Below are positions 14,862 through 21,154 of a stretch of DNA of 22,977 bases, in pieces (the stretch's first letter is position 1; every line of letters starts with the position of its first letter). The translations under genes and the position numbers were made by a program. Origin of the DNA: DALYDK01 sp964415715. GTDB taxonomy: Bacteria > Patescibacteriota > Saccharimonadia > Saccharimonadales > CAIOMD01. The DNA is taken from the NCBI GenBank assembly GCA_964415715.1, contig CAYQBK010000087.1, positions 1-22,977 of the forward strand, in the 5' to 3' direction. The notes under the pieces were generated by a model. That model did no database searches. It was not told the DNA's origin and was given only the letters and a program-made list of their open reading frames with translations.

Positions 14862-15529
14862 TTGGTCCATTTCGAAATTTAAGTTATGAACGGGGCTGGA
14901 TAAAGATTCCTGAAAATATTCACAGAAAAGGTTTTCAACAATCACCCTCAGGAATATTTTTAGTTGTAGCACACGAAGTAGAGCATGCTTTTGATGGTAT
15001 TTCATCATTGAATTCAAATGGTTTAAGGTTGAATCAGATAACATCCAGAGGCTCAACACTAATACGCGAAGGCGTTGGTAAGTCAATTGAAGGGATAGTT
15101 AGTGAAGCGCTTACAGGTAGGTCTATCCTTTCAAGTCTTACTTATTATAGGGCACTGGAAGTGTGGTTGAGCGCAGGAAGCGAAATAAAGGCAATCAAGG
15201 CATTTGCAGAACAAGCGGCATTGGAGGCAGGATATCAAGAACCAACCCTTGCACAATTAGCAAATGCTGAAAACAGAGTACAGAGATTAATATCTAAGCA
15301 TGGGATTAATAGTCAGGCATTGGTTTATCTAGAGCAGGGGCTTATGGCAAAATTTTTGCAAGATACCTCACCTAATGCAAGAAGCACAATCTCAGCCAAT
15401 AGTGGCATTGATGTCCATTCTCAAGTGGGCTTAGCGCCGTATGGATTACTAGCGACTATTAGGTATGTTCCGGAGAAGTCTATTGTTGATTGTGTCGAAG
15501 AATTCATAAGAGAAAACTATATAGAATAG
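14855..15529 (+). CDS. HExxH zinc metallopeptidase-like catalytic part (DUF1704-like)
   Basis: This 224-residue frame is annotated from GTG 14855. VVAHEVEHAFDG carries HExxH (His40, Glu41, His44), and REGVGKSIEG follows with Glu72 as a candidate third zinc ligand, a gluzincin-like order. The segment IKIPENIHRKGF before it, and the HE-motif followed by an (R/Q)EG motif, recall DUF1704 (flavohaemoglobin-expression-modulating QEGLA, tyrosine carboxypeptidase family), although that family usually has HExxxH. It would be a soluble peptidase. It overlaps the upstream helical frame in the -1 phase. ATP-grasp ligase genes follow, a pairing known for this kind of peptidase. The zinc site is directly visible; the family name is tentative. 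Confidence 0.6.
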   Translation: MVIGPFRNLSYERGWIKIPENIHRKGFQQSPSGIFLVVAHEVEHAFDGISSLNSNGLRLNQITSRGSTLIREGVGKSIEGIVSEALTGRSILSSLTYYRALEVWLSAGSEIKAIKAFAEQAALEAGYQEPTLAQLANAENRVQRLISKHGINSQALVYLEQGLMAKFLQDTSPNARSTISANSGIDVHSQVGLAPYGLLATIRYVPEKSIVDCVEEFIRENYIE

Positions 15530-15562
15530 GCATATAGTTAATTAAGATAAAATGTTAAACTT

Positions 15563-15568
15563 TATAAT
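15563..15568 (+). promoter_or_regulatory. -10 element (TATAAT) before the first ATP-grasp gene
   Basis: A consensus TATAAT lies in the 84-base AT-rich gap between the peptidase and the ATP-grasp gene. A second -10-like TATACT is at 15575-15580, within a small ATACT/AGTAT inverted repeat. No -35 and no Shine-Dalgarno were found. Confidence 0.4.
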
Positions 15569-15613
15569 ATAACTTATACTATTAAGTATGGTTTTTAATG
15601 AAATTAAATGTGT

Positions 15614-16519
15614 ATGAAAAAAATTATTATATTTAGAAGAGAAGATTATGGAGTTGGTAGCGCTACGGGCAGATTTTTAATAAGTGAGTTGAAAAAGAAA
15701 GGCATTCATGAATATATTGATGCATTTTATGAGGATGTTATTTTTTCCCTGGAAGGCCCAGAGGTAAAATTATACCTATATAACAAAGAAGGTGGTACTA
15801 TTTTTGATATAAAAATATCTGACTTGGTCTACTTAAGAGGATTTTCTAATAATGATACCAGGCATTGTATTGCACATTTTTGCGCAGATAATCATATTGA
15901 AATTCTTAATACCGAGAACAAGCTAACATCACCAGCTAGTAAACTGGCGCAATACTATGCATTTGCGCTGAACGGTGTGCCATACCCAAATACTATAGCT
16001 GTATATCCAAAAAACGTTGCATTTGCTGTTAAAAGATTTAATATTAAATATCCGTTTATTCTAAAAAGTGCAGAAACACGAGGCGGGAATGATAATTATT
16101 TAATATCTGATGAAGCTTATTTAATGAACATTTTACAAAATTTAAATAATGATTCAATTTTTATAATTCAAAAATATATTAAAAATAATGGAGACTATAG
16201 AGTAATAACATTTAACAATGAAGTTTTATTAGTTTACATGCGTGAATCAAATGGCAATAGTCATGTAAATAATGTCGCTAAAGGCGCAAGAAGAGTATTG
16301 ATAGATAAAATCAGTGACGACATGCGTGATATTGCCCTTGGTGCATCAAAGGCATTGAATAGGGAAATTTCGGGCGTAGATATTATTATGGATAAGAATG
16401 GCTCATCGTATGTATTAGAGGTTAATTTTAACTTTGGCATTAGCCAAGAGGATGATGGGATACAGAACATTATTATCAATAAGCTATCAGATGCATTTGA
16501 TAGTTTCGTCAATAAATAA
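15614..16519 (+). CDS. RimK-like ATP-grasp ligase
   Basis: This 301-residue protein of the RimK/glutathione-synthetase-like ATP-grasp family would form amide or peptide bonds through an acyl-phosphate. It has an N-terminal pre-ATP-grasp domain (MKKIIIFRREDYGVGSA, DLVYLRGF), PFILKSAETRGGND as the nucleotide-binding loop, IIQKYIKNNGDYRVITF, and the metal-binding end SGVDIIMDKN followed by VLEVNFNFG (family EVN.SPG). The Asn-Phe-Asn-Phe variant at the last motif differs from RimK's EVNSSPG. ATG 15614 gives a family-like start; ATG 15608 adds two residues. It is very Lys/Asn/Ile-rich and AT-rich compared with dnaK. Its substrate is unknown. It converges on the next ATP-grasp gene with a four-base gap. 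Confidence 0.8.
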   Translation: MKKIIIFRREDYGVGSATGRFLISELKKKGIHEYIDAFYEDVIFSLEGPEVKLYLYNKEGGTIFDIKISDLVYLRGFSNNDTRHCIAHFCADNHIEILNTENKLTSPASKLAQYYAFALNGVPYPNTIAVYPKNVAFAVKRFNIKYPFILKSAETRGGNDNYLISDEAYLMNILQNLNNDSIFIIQKYIKNNGDYRVITFNNEVLLVYMRESNGNSHVNNVAKGARRVLIDKISDDMRDIALGASKALNREISGVDIIMDKNGSSYVLEVNFNFGISQEDDGIQNIIINKLSDAFDSFVNK

Positions 16520-16523
16520 ATAT

Positions 16524-17753
16524 TTATATAGTCTTAACACTTACTTTATTATTCAAGAATTCCATATCTTTTTTAAATTTATCCTGGTATTTATTTTTCA
16601 GTATTACTACAGCACACATTTTATATCCATCTCCAGATTTTCCAACAAATTGACCAGATTTAGCTTTGACACTTAGGTAGTTGAATGATTCTAGGCTCCT
16701 AAGGTTTTTTTCATTGTTAATACATTCAAAGATTCCAGGGTTTTTGGGAAATAGTTCAAAAACTCCTATACATTCATTTTTCTTTGGGCTAATGTCTAGA
16801 GGTTGATTAAGCGAAAGTGCTATGGCATTAGCGGTAATATCAATATCATTTGCAAGCCAGTGCATACGTTCGCGATATCCACCATTTCGGGCACCAATTT
16901 CGACAATTCTTGGCCCATCGCTGGTATATATAATTTCTATATGGGCCGGACTCGATTGCATGCCAAGGCTTTTACAGCCTAAAACTGCTAAACGGCGAAT
17001 TTTATCAATTTTGTCTTGAGCCAGACTACTTGGTAAAATTCGCGAATAGTGGAAATTATCGTCATATCCAATATCATAGCCCGTTTGGTAATCGACTACA
17101 TTTTCAAGTACATGTGGCTCACCTGTAGAGTCAACAAATGCATCAACAGAGAAAACTGGGCCGTTTAGGAACTCCTCTATAATCATTTTTGGTTTTCTTC
17201 CAGACGCATATTTGTTATAGACTTCGTCTATAGTCTCCATTGATTTACTAAAGTTATTCAGTAGTTCATCAATATTGTCACTCTTTGTGACAAGCAGGCT
17301 TTTTGATAGATTTGCTGGCTTTAGTATTAATGGGAAATTGTGTTTGTTGGAAAAGTTTATTATATCTTTTTCAGATGAAGCTATTAAAAAGTCTGGGCTA
17401 ATTTTTTCTGGACATTTTGCAAAAAGAGTACGCATTAATTCTTTATCTGTGCAGGCCTGAGCGGCAGATATTGGAATACCTGGCACCCCTAGAAATTCTG
17501 ATATTATTGCAGACCAAACTACATATTTTTCATAAATCTTCGTAACGCCATCAATATTTTTTTTGTTATTAATGCTAGATATTGCCTTTAAAACGCTAGC
17601 TTCATTAGAAAAATCGACAACAACTCGATTTTTAAACTTTTTATTGGGATATTTAGTTTCTAGCACATCTTGCAAGACAGTATATTCGTAACCATTTTCC
17701 AACAGGTATTTTTTTAAGCCCGAAAAAGATTTTCCGATAATAAGTATATGCAT
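16524..17753 (-). CDS. ATP-grasp ligase of the L-amino-acid-ligase/carboxylase-like type
   Basis: This 409-residue ATP-grasp protein is on the minus strand. The N-terminal Rossmann-like part (MHILIIGKSFSGLKKYLLENGYEYTVLQD) leads to GVPGIPISAAQACTDKELMRTLF, then NFPLILKPANLSKS (nucleotide-binding lysine), IIEEFLNGPVFSVDAFV (hinge and specificity loop), SPAHIEIIYTSDGPRIVEIGARNGG (metal-binding Glu and Arg) and a C-terminal domain. This order matches BacD-type dipeptide ligases and biotin-carboxylase-like enzymes. It probably ligates an amino acid or peptide carboxylate to an amine. An AAAGGA Shine-Dalgarno precedes its ATG. It is oriented opposite to its neighbours, with a TATAAT-containing divergent gap to the retropepsin gene. 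Confidence 0.8.
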   Translation of the reverse strand: MHILIIGKSFSGLKKYLLENGYEYTVLQDVLETKYPNKKFKNRVVVDFSNEASVLKAISSINNKKNIDGVTKIYEKYVVWSAIISEFLGVPGIPISAAQACTDKELMRTLFAKCPEKISPDFLIASSEKDIINFSNKHNFPLILKPANLSKSLLVTKSDNIDELLNNFSKSMETIDEVYNKYASGRKPKMIIEEFLNGPVFSVDAFVDSTGEPHVLENVVDYQTGYDIGYDDNFHYSRILPSSLAQDKIDKIRRLAVLGCKSLGMQSSPAHIEIIYTSDGPRIVEIGARNGGYRERMHWLANDIDITANAIALSLNQPLDISPKKNECIGVFELFPKNPGIFECINNEKNLRSLESFNYLSVKAKSGQFVGKSGDGYKMCAVVILKNKYQDKFKKDMEFLNNKVSVKTI

Positions 17754-17831
17754 AAATTATCCTTTACATAAATCTAAAAATATATTATAATAAAACACAG
17801 TTTATAGTATAGCAAGTTTTTGTATTAGTAG

Positions 17832-17837
17832 TATAGT
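17832..17837 (+). promoter_or_regulatory. -10 element (TATAGT) of the retropepsin-rimK operon, leaderless geometry
   Basis: TATAGT lies seven bases before ATG 17845 and no Shine-Dalgarno intervenes. A second TATAGTAT is at 17803-17810. This is the same -10-to-start spacing pattern seen before several other genes in the window. Confidence 0.45.
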
Positions 17838-17844
17838 AATAAGC

Positions 17845-18333
17845 ATGTCAAAAAGAAATGATTTTCACAAAACAATAGTGGGCCGATCGGAGAGGCTTAA
17901 TTTTGTTGATTATAAATTACACAATATTCCAGCAAAGGTAGATACCGGTGCATATAGGTCAGCTGTTCATGCTATCGATATTATTGAAGAAAATGGAGTT
18001 CTTAAATTTACCCTGTTTGGCGGGCATCCCGTTTGCGCTAACTTGTCTACCCAGGTTTCAACTTCAGACTTTTCAAAAGTATGGGTTTCAAATTCTTTTG
18101 GTCATGAAGAAGAGCGCTATGATGTTCGTTTTAAGGTTAAGCTTGGTCCAAAAATATTTATTGCAAAATTCACCCTAGCTAATAGGTCTAAGAAAATATA
18201 TCCAATACTACTTGGAAGAACTATGTTAAACAATCGTTTTCTTATTGATACGTCCAAGTCAGCAATTGACAGAGCTCAGTTAAAAAATGAATATAATATT
18301 AACTTTCCAAATGACGAGGAAGAAGGGCGATAG
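17845..18333 (+). CDS. Retropepsin-like aspartic protease (DUF785, RimB-type)
   Basis: This 162-residue protein has IPAKVDTGAYRSAVHA with the Asp-Thr-Gly motif of retropepsins, and ILLGRTMLNNRFLIDTSKS, the second conserved block of the DUF785/Zn_protease (RimB) family. One aspartate per chain suggests a dimeric active site. RimB-like proteins are encoded beside RimK and act on its glutamate-tailed products in Pseudomonas. Here the gene ends exactly where rimK begins (TAGTG, one-base overlap), so the two should be co-translated. Its promoter has leaderless geometry. Older annotations call this family ATP-dependent zinc protease without good evidence. Confidence 0.85.
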   Translation: MSKRNDFHKTIVGRSERLNFVDYKLHNIPAKVDTGAYRSAVHAIDIIEENGVLKFTLFGGHPVCANLSTQVSTSDFSKVWVSNSFGHEEERYDVRFKVKLGPKIFIAKFTLANRSKKIYPILLGRTMLNNRFLIDTSKSAIDRAQLKNEYNINFPNDEEEGR

Positions 18334-19235
18334 TGAAGATTGCTATTTTATCTAAGGGCGGGGCTAATTATTCTACACAGCGATTGAAGCTAGTTGCCAA
18401 AGAACGCGGACATTCAGTAAGGATAATAAACTATGCCAAATGCTACGTTACAGTTGAGAAAAATAACCCAGTGGTTCATTACAAGGGTGAGGCATTATCT
18501 GGCTTTGATGCCATAATCCCTCGTATAGCCCAAAGCTATACCAAATATGGTACAGCCGTGGTGCGTCAGTTTGAGATGCAGGGTGTATATACAACAGCCA
18601 GTTCTATAGCTATTAATCGGTCAAGAGATAAATTTAGATCATATCAGTTGCTAGCCAGGGCTGGTGTTGGTATCCCAAAAACGGTTTTTGCCCGTGAAAC
18701 TGCTGATTTGGACGATGTTGTAGAAAAATCAGGCGGTACACCACTTATTATCAAAGTGGCTCGTGGTACACATGGCAACGGTGTTGTACTGGCCGAGACA
18801 AAAAAAGCCGCCCAGGCTGTTATGCAGGCTTTTTATGTAGAAGGTGTGAGCTTTTTAGTCCAAGAATTTATAAAAGAATCAGCCGGTACTGATATTCGGG
18901 CGTTTGTAGTAGGTAACAGGGTAGTTGCAAGCTATCTACGACAAAGCTTAGATGATGATTTTCGATCCAATATACACCAGGGTGGTGAGGGTAAAACCGT
19001 TAAACTAACAGATGAAGAGATTAAAACGGCAGTAAAAGCAGCGAAATCTATGAATTTGCCAGTATGTGGGGTTGACATGATGAGAAGTGACAATGGTCCC
19101 CTGGTCTTAGAGGTTAATTCTAGTCCAGGTTTTAACATTGAAAAAATAACTGGGCGTGATGTGGCAACAAAAATAATTGAATACATAGAACGAAATGCAA
19201 ACCAACGACACAAAAAAGATAAAATCGGCGCTTAA
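18333..19235 (+). CDS. rimK: RimK-family ATP-grasp ligase (alpha-L-glutamate ligase)
   Basis: This 300-residue RimK has all ATP-grasp parts: MKIAILSKGGANYSTQRL at the start, DAIIPRIAQSYTKYGTAVVRQFE, PLIIKVARGTHGNGVVLAET (P-loop-like), FLVQEFIKESAGTDIRAFVVG (hinge and metal), and GVDMMRSDNGPLVLEVNSSPGFNIEKITGRDVATKIIEYIE at the end, the classic RimK EVNxSPG signature. RimK adds glutamate to the C-terminus of ribosomal protein S6 in E. coli; other members add glutamate to F420 or other acceptors. It starts with GTG at 18333, sharing its first base with the retropepsin stop, and has AGGG upstream. The end overlaps the next gene by 41 bases. Confidence 0.95.
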   Translation: MKIAILSKGGANYSTQRLKLVAKERGHSVRIINYAKCYVTVEKNNPVVHYKGEALSGFDAIIPRIAQSYTKYGTAVVRQFEMQGVYTTASSIAINRSRDKFRSYQLLARAGVGIPKTVFARETADLDDVVEKSGGTPLIIKVARGTHGNGVVLAETKKAAQAVMQAFYVEGVSFLVQEFIKESAGTDIRAFVVGNRVVASYLRQSLDDDFRSNIHQGGEGKTVKLTDEEIKTAVKAAKSMNLPVCGVDMMRSDNGPLVLEVNSSPGFNIEKITGRDVATKIIEYIERNANQRHKKDKIGA

Positions 19236-19665
19236 CAAAAAGATATTATTGATAACAGTGCTATTTTTATTTATATCTGTAGTATCTGCGTGTTTTATTT
19301 TATGGCCTAAGGGACAAAAGATAGTAGTTGGCAACAAAAGCTACTCTGTGAAGGTGGCCAAAACACAGGCTGAACAAGTGAAGGGCTTGTCAGGTACTAG
19401 TAGTCTAGCTAATGATAGCGCGATGCTATTTGATTTTGGTCAGTCTGGTGATTGGCAGATATGGATGAAAGATATGAATTACCCCATAGATATACTATGG
19501 ACGGACAAGAATGGCACGGTTTTAGGCACCAAGCAAAATGCCACCCCTCAGTCATATCCCGAAGTTTTTAGTATCAACAAACCATCATATTATGTTATTG
19601 AACTAAATATTGGAGAGATAGCCAGACAAAATATAGCAATCGGTACCAAGGTAAATATTAGATAA
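19195..19665 (+). CDS. DUF192 (UPF0127) protein with N-terminal membrane anchor
   Basis: This 156-residue protein has a charged N-terminus, a hydrophobic segment (about 17-36) containing VSAC33, which fits a weak lipobox, and then the DUF192 domain. Family signatures are VAKTQAEQVKGLSGTSSL, SAMLFDFGQSGDWQIWMKDMNYPIDILWTDKNGTVL, and a C-terminal YVIELNIGEIARQNIAIGTKV. DUF192 proteins are small periplasmic or secreted beta-rich proteins of unknown function. The protein is probably outside the membrane, tethered by the helix or a lipid. The 41-base overlap with rimK is long, but no later start keeps the anchor intact. Co-transcription with rimK is likely. Confidence 0.88.
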   Translation: MQTNDTKKIKSALNKKILLITVLFLFISVVSACFILWPKGQKIVVGNKSYSVKVAKTQAEQVKGLSGTSSLANDSAMLFDFGQSGDWQIWMKDMNYPIDILWTDKNGTVLGTKQNATPQSYPEVFSINKPSYYVIELNIGEIARQNIAIGTKVNIR

Positions 19666-19668
19666 AAA

Positions 19669-19677
19669 TGTTATGCT
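19669..19677 (+). promoter_or_regulatory. Extended -10 (TGTTATGCT), leaderless geometry
   Basis: A TGn extended -10 with TATGCT ends six bases before the GTG start at 19684. The hexamer-to-start gap is the same six bases as before 2054, 5215 and 20686. Confidence 0.45.
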
Positions 19678-19683
19678 TGTATA

Positions 19684-20178
19684 GTGAATATAGCCATAAT
19701 ATTACTAGCTGTATCTGTTTTTGTTTTTGGTGTAGGGCCACTATTATTACGAACAAATGTTATTTTGGTATTTTTGACACTTTGCGCCAGTAACCTGATA
19801 GTTAGTTTGACTTCGCGCGATGTATCGCAGCTTGCTGCTAGTACATTACCTGTAAAAAACTACCCAATATTGTCGATTGTTGAAATATTCATATTAGTTG
19901 TACTACCATTGGTGCTAATGTTAGCCTACAAAAATAGCACAAAACCAGCCGGCTTAGTAATACATATATTGCCAGCCGTAGCATCAGCTATATTGTTTTT
20001 TATGTTGGCCACCACAATGTTGCCCTACGAAACAAAACTGGCTATTGAACAATCGAATATCTATGGTATATTAAAGCCATTTTTTGAAATAGTGATATCT
20101 GCTGGCTTTGTTTTTAGCGCTTTGTATCTGATAATAACCAAGCCCAGATACGCAAAACATGGAAAACACGATAAATGA
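19684..20178 (+). CDS. Small polytopic membrane protein of unknown function
   Basis: This 164-residue protein starts at GTG and has about five hydrophobic segments (approximately 3-20, 24-45, 62-82, 90-110, 130-150) separated by short polar loops, and a basic C-terminal tail (KPRYAKHGKHDK). I do not recognise a family. It has a putative leaderless promoter of its own, 18 bases after the DUF192 gene, and is followed by the tRNA-Lys region. It might be a small membrane partner of the preceding secreted DUF192 protein, but nothing in the sequence shows this. Confidence 0.65.
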   Translation: MNIAIILLAVSVFVFGVGPLLLRTNVILVFLTLCASNLIVSLTSRDVSQLAASTLPVKNYPILSIVEIFILVVLPLVLMLAYKNSTKPAGLVIHILPAVASAILFFMLATTMLPYETKLAIEQSNIYGILKPFFEIVISAGFVFSALYLIITKPRYAKHGKHDK

Positions 20179-20247
20179 TATTTACTTTTGTGTTGTAACC
20201 TGATATATTAACCCCTGTTATTAATAATGTTTAATACGATCCTATCC

Positions 20248-20289
20248 GAATCTATATCTCAGCCGGGGCGGGCAACTGCCCAATAAGCA
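20248..20289 (+). pseudogene. Degenerate 5' half of a tRNA-Lys-like gene
   Basis: An ungapped alignment with the first 42 bases of the intact tRNA-Lys (20373 onward) gives 30 identities, including TCTCAGCCGG of the D arm and CTGC with AAGCA of the anticodon stem. The anticodon loop lacks T33 and a proper anticodon, and no T arm follows, so it is not functional. It looks like an old remnant of the tRNA locus. Confidence 0.5.
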
Positions 20290-20372
20290 TTTTTGTACCA
20301 TAATGCGAAAACTTCCTAGCTGTATGGTTATCGACCAAGGAAAAATTTAAACAAACCAATAATATTCTAACT

Positions 20373-20449
20373 GGGTCCATAGCTCAGCCGGTTAGAGCAC
20401 CTGCCTTTTAAGCAGGGTGTCGTGGGTTCGAGCCCCACTGGACCCTCCA
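20373..20449 (+). tRNA. tRNA-Lys (anticodon UUU)
   Basis: A full cloverleaf of 77 bases with encoded CCA: acceptor GGGTCCA / TGGACCC, D arm GCTC-AGCCGGTTA-GAGC, anticodon arm CCTGC-CTTTTAA-GCAGG with anticodon TTT, variable GTGTC, and T arm GTGGG-TTCGAGC-CCCAC. The discriminator is T, unusual for a lysine tRNA. It reads AAA/AAG codons, which are very common in these genes. A TAATAT ends seven bases before the first base, so the transcript may start at or near the mature 5' end. Confidence 0.97.
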
Positions 20450-20485
20450 ATTCATGAAGTCCCCTTGTGGGACTTTGTGAATTGG
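20447..20485 (+). repeat. Strong stem-loop beginning at the tRNA-Lys CCA
   Basis: CCAATTCA (20447-20454) pairs with TGAATTGG (20478-20485), and AAGTCCC (20457-20463) with GGGACTT (20469-20475), leaving a 2x2 internal loop and a five-base loop. There is no T tract after it, so it is not a plain terminator. It begins on the CCA of the tRNA and could influence 3' processing, or be the end of an excised element. Confidence 0.6.
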
Positions 20486-20494
20486 AAAGCTATA

Positions 20495-20530
20495 GGCTCG
20501 AACACACGACACGCCAAAAGGGTGTCGTGG
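20495..20530. repeat. Inverted and direct fragments of the tRNA-Lys sequence
   Basis: 20495-20512 is the reverse complement of tRNA bases 20417-20434 with one mismatch in 18. 20520-20530 (GGGTGTCGTGG) repeats tRNA bases 20415-20425 directly. Together they form a hairpin with an eight-base stem, CACGACAC / GTGTCGTG. The inverted piece could also pair with the tRNA transcript itself. Confidence 0.65.
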
Positions 20531-20616
20531 TGAAAATTGCCAGTGGTAATTTGCAAGGAAACCTACTCTTCAGAACTTGTTTTGAAAGATGTAGTTTCGG
20601 GCCTGCCAAAGGTAGG

Positions 20617-20640
20617 TCGAGCCCCACTGGACCCTCCAAT
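20617..20640 (+). repeat. Direct repeat of the tRNA-Lys 3' end (candidate attachment site)
   Basis: The 24 bases here are identical to 20428-20451, the T loop, acceptor 3' strand, CCA and two further bases of tRNA-Lys. Duplication of a tRNA 3' end is the usual footprint of an integrase-mediated element. The interval of 189 bases between copies holds no gene, so at most a remnant is left. A preceding CCTGCC-AAA-GGTAGG stem may be a decayed anticodon arm. Confidence 0.65.
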
Positions 20641-20645
20641 AAAAC

Positions 20646-20671
20646 AGTCCTAGTTTACCTAGGGCTTTTTT
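20646..20671 (+). terminator. Rho-independent terminator after the tRNA-Lys region
   Basis: AGTCCTAG (20646-20653) pairs with CTAGGGCT (20659-20666), one G-T wobble, five-base loop, followed by T through 20671. It ends transcripts of the tRNA locus just before the DUF1653 gene. Confidence 0.75.
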
Positions 20672-20679
20672 GTTATATT
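20671..20679 (+). promoter_or_regulatory. Extended -10 (TGTTATATT) of the DUF1653 gene, leaderless geometry
   Basis: A TGn extended -10 with TATATT ends six bases before ATG 20686 and immediately follows the terminator. There is no Shine-Dalgarno before the ATG. Confidence 0.45.
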
Positions 20680-20685
20680 CATTAT

Positions 20686-20949
20686 ATGAAAATAAAGCAG
20701 AAATACCCGAAAACAGGCATATATGAACATTACAAAAGTACACCTAATGGTAGGCGATATTATCAAGTTATAGGATTCGCTAAACACACAGAAACCAAAG
20801 AGATTTTAGCTGTTTACATACCATTATATGTAATACCAGAGCATAAAGGCCTAAGACTTCAGGTTAGACCACTGGATATGTTTATGGAGAATGTCGAAGT
20901 TGATGGACAAAATGTGCCACGATTTCGTTATTTAGGTCATGAAATATAG
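20686..20949 (+). CDS. DUF1653 domain protein
   Basis: This 87-residue protein matches DUF1653 throughout: TGIYEHYKSTPNGRRYYQVIGFAKHTETKEILAVYIPLY, then RLQVRPLDMFMENVEVDGQNVPRFRYLG. The family is a small single-domain cytosolic protein of unknown function. ATG 20686 gives the family-typical start. The same frame stays open back to a GTG at 20467, but that extension runs through tRNA remnants and a terminator and resembles nothing, so I exclude it. Confidence 0.9.
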   Translation: MKIKQKYPKTGIYEHYKSTPNGRRYYQVIGFAKHTETKEILAVYIPLYVIPEHKGLRLQVRPLDMFMENVEVDGQNVPRFRYLGHEI

Positions 20950-21154
20950 TTATAATAAAATAGCTAAGTCAGTGCCATGTATGTTATGGATGATAGACTT
21001 GTCCGAAACTAGCCTAGCCTGAACCGAGGTTTTGCATAGGTATATTAACTATCTTTACTATATGAAAATTATTATCATAAAATTGATCTAATGTTTATAT
21101 ATTTTCGAAAATTTTATTGTTAGATGTCTAATATTCATTTAATATGAATTTATA

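Noticed and set aside
20467..20685. Long N-terminal extension of the DUF1653 protein
   Set aside because: It would be translated through tRNA fragments and a terminator hairpin, and DUF1653 proteins start near ATG 20686.
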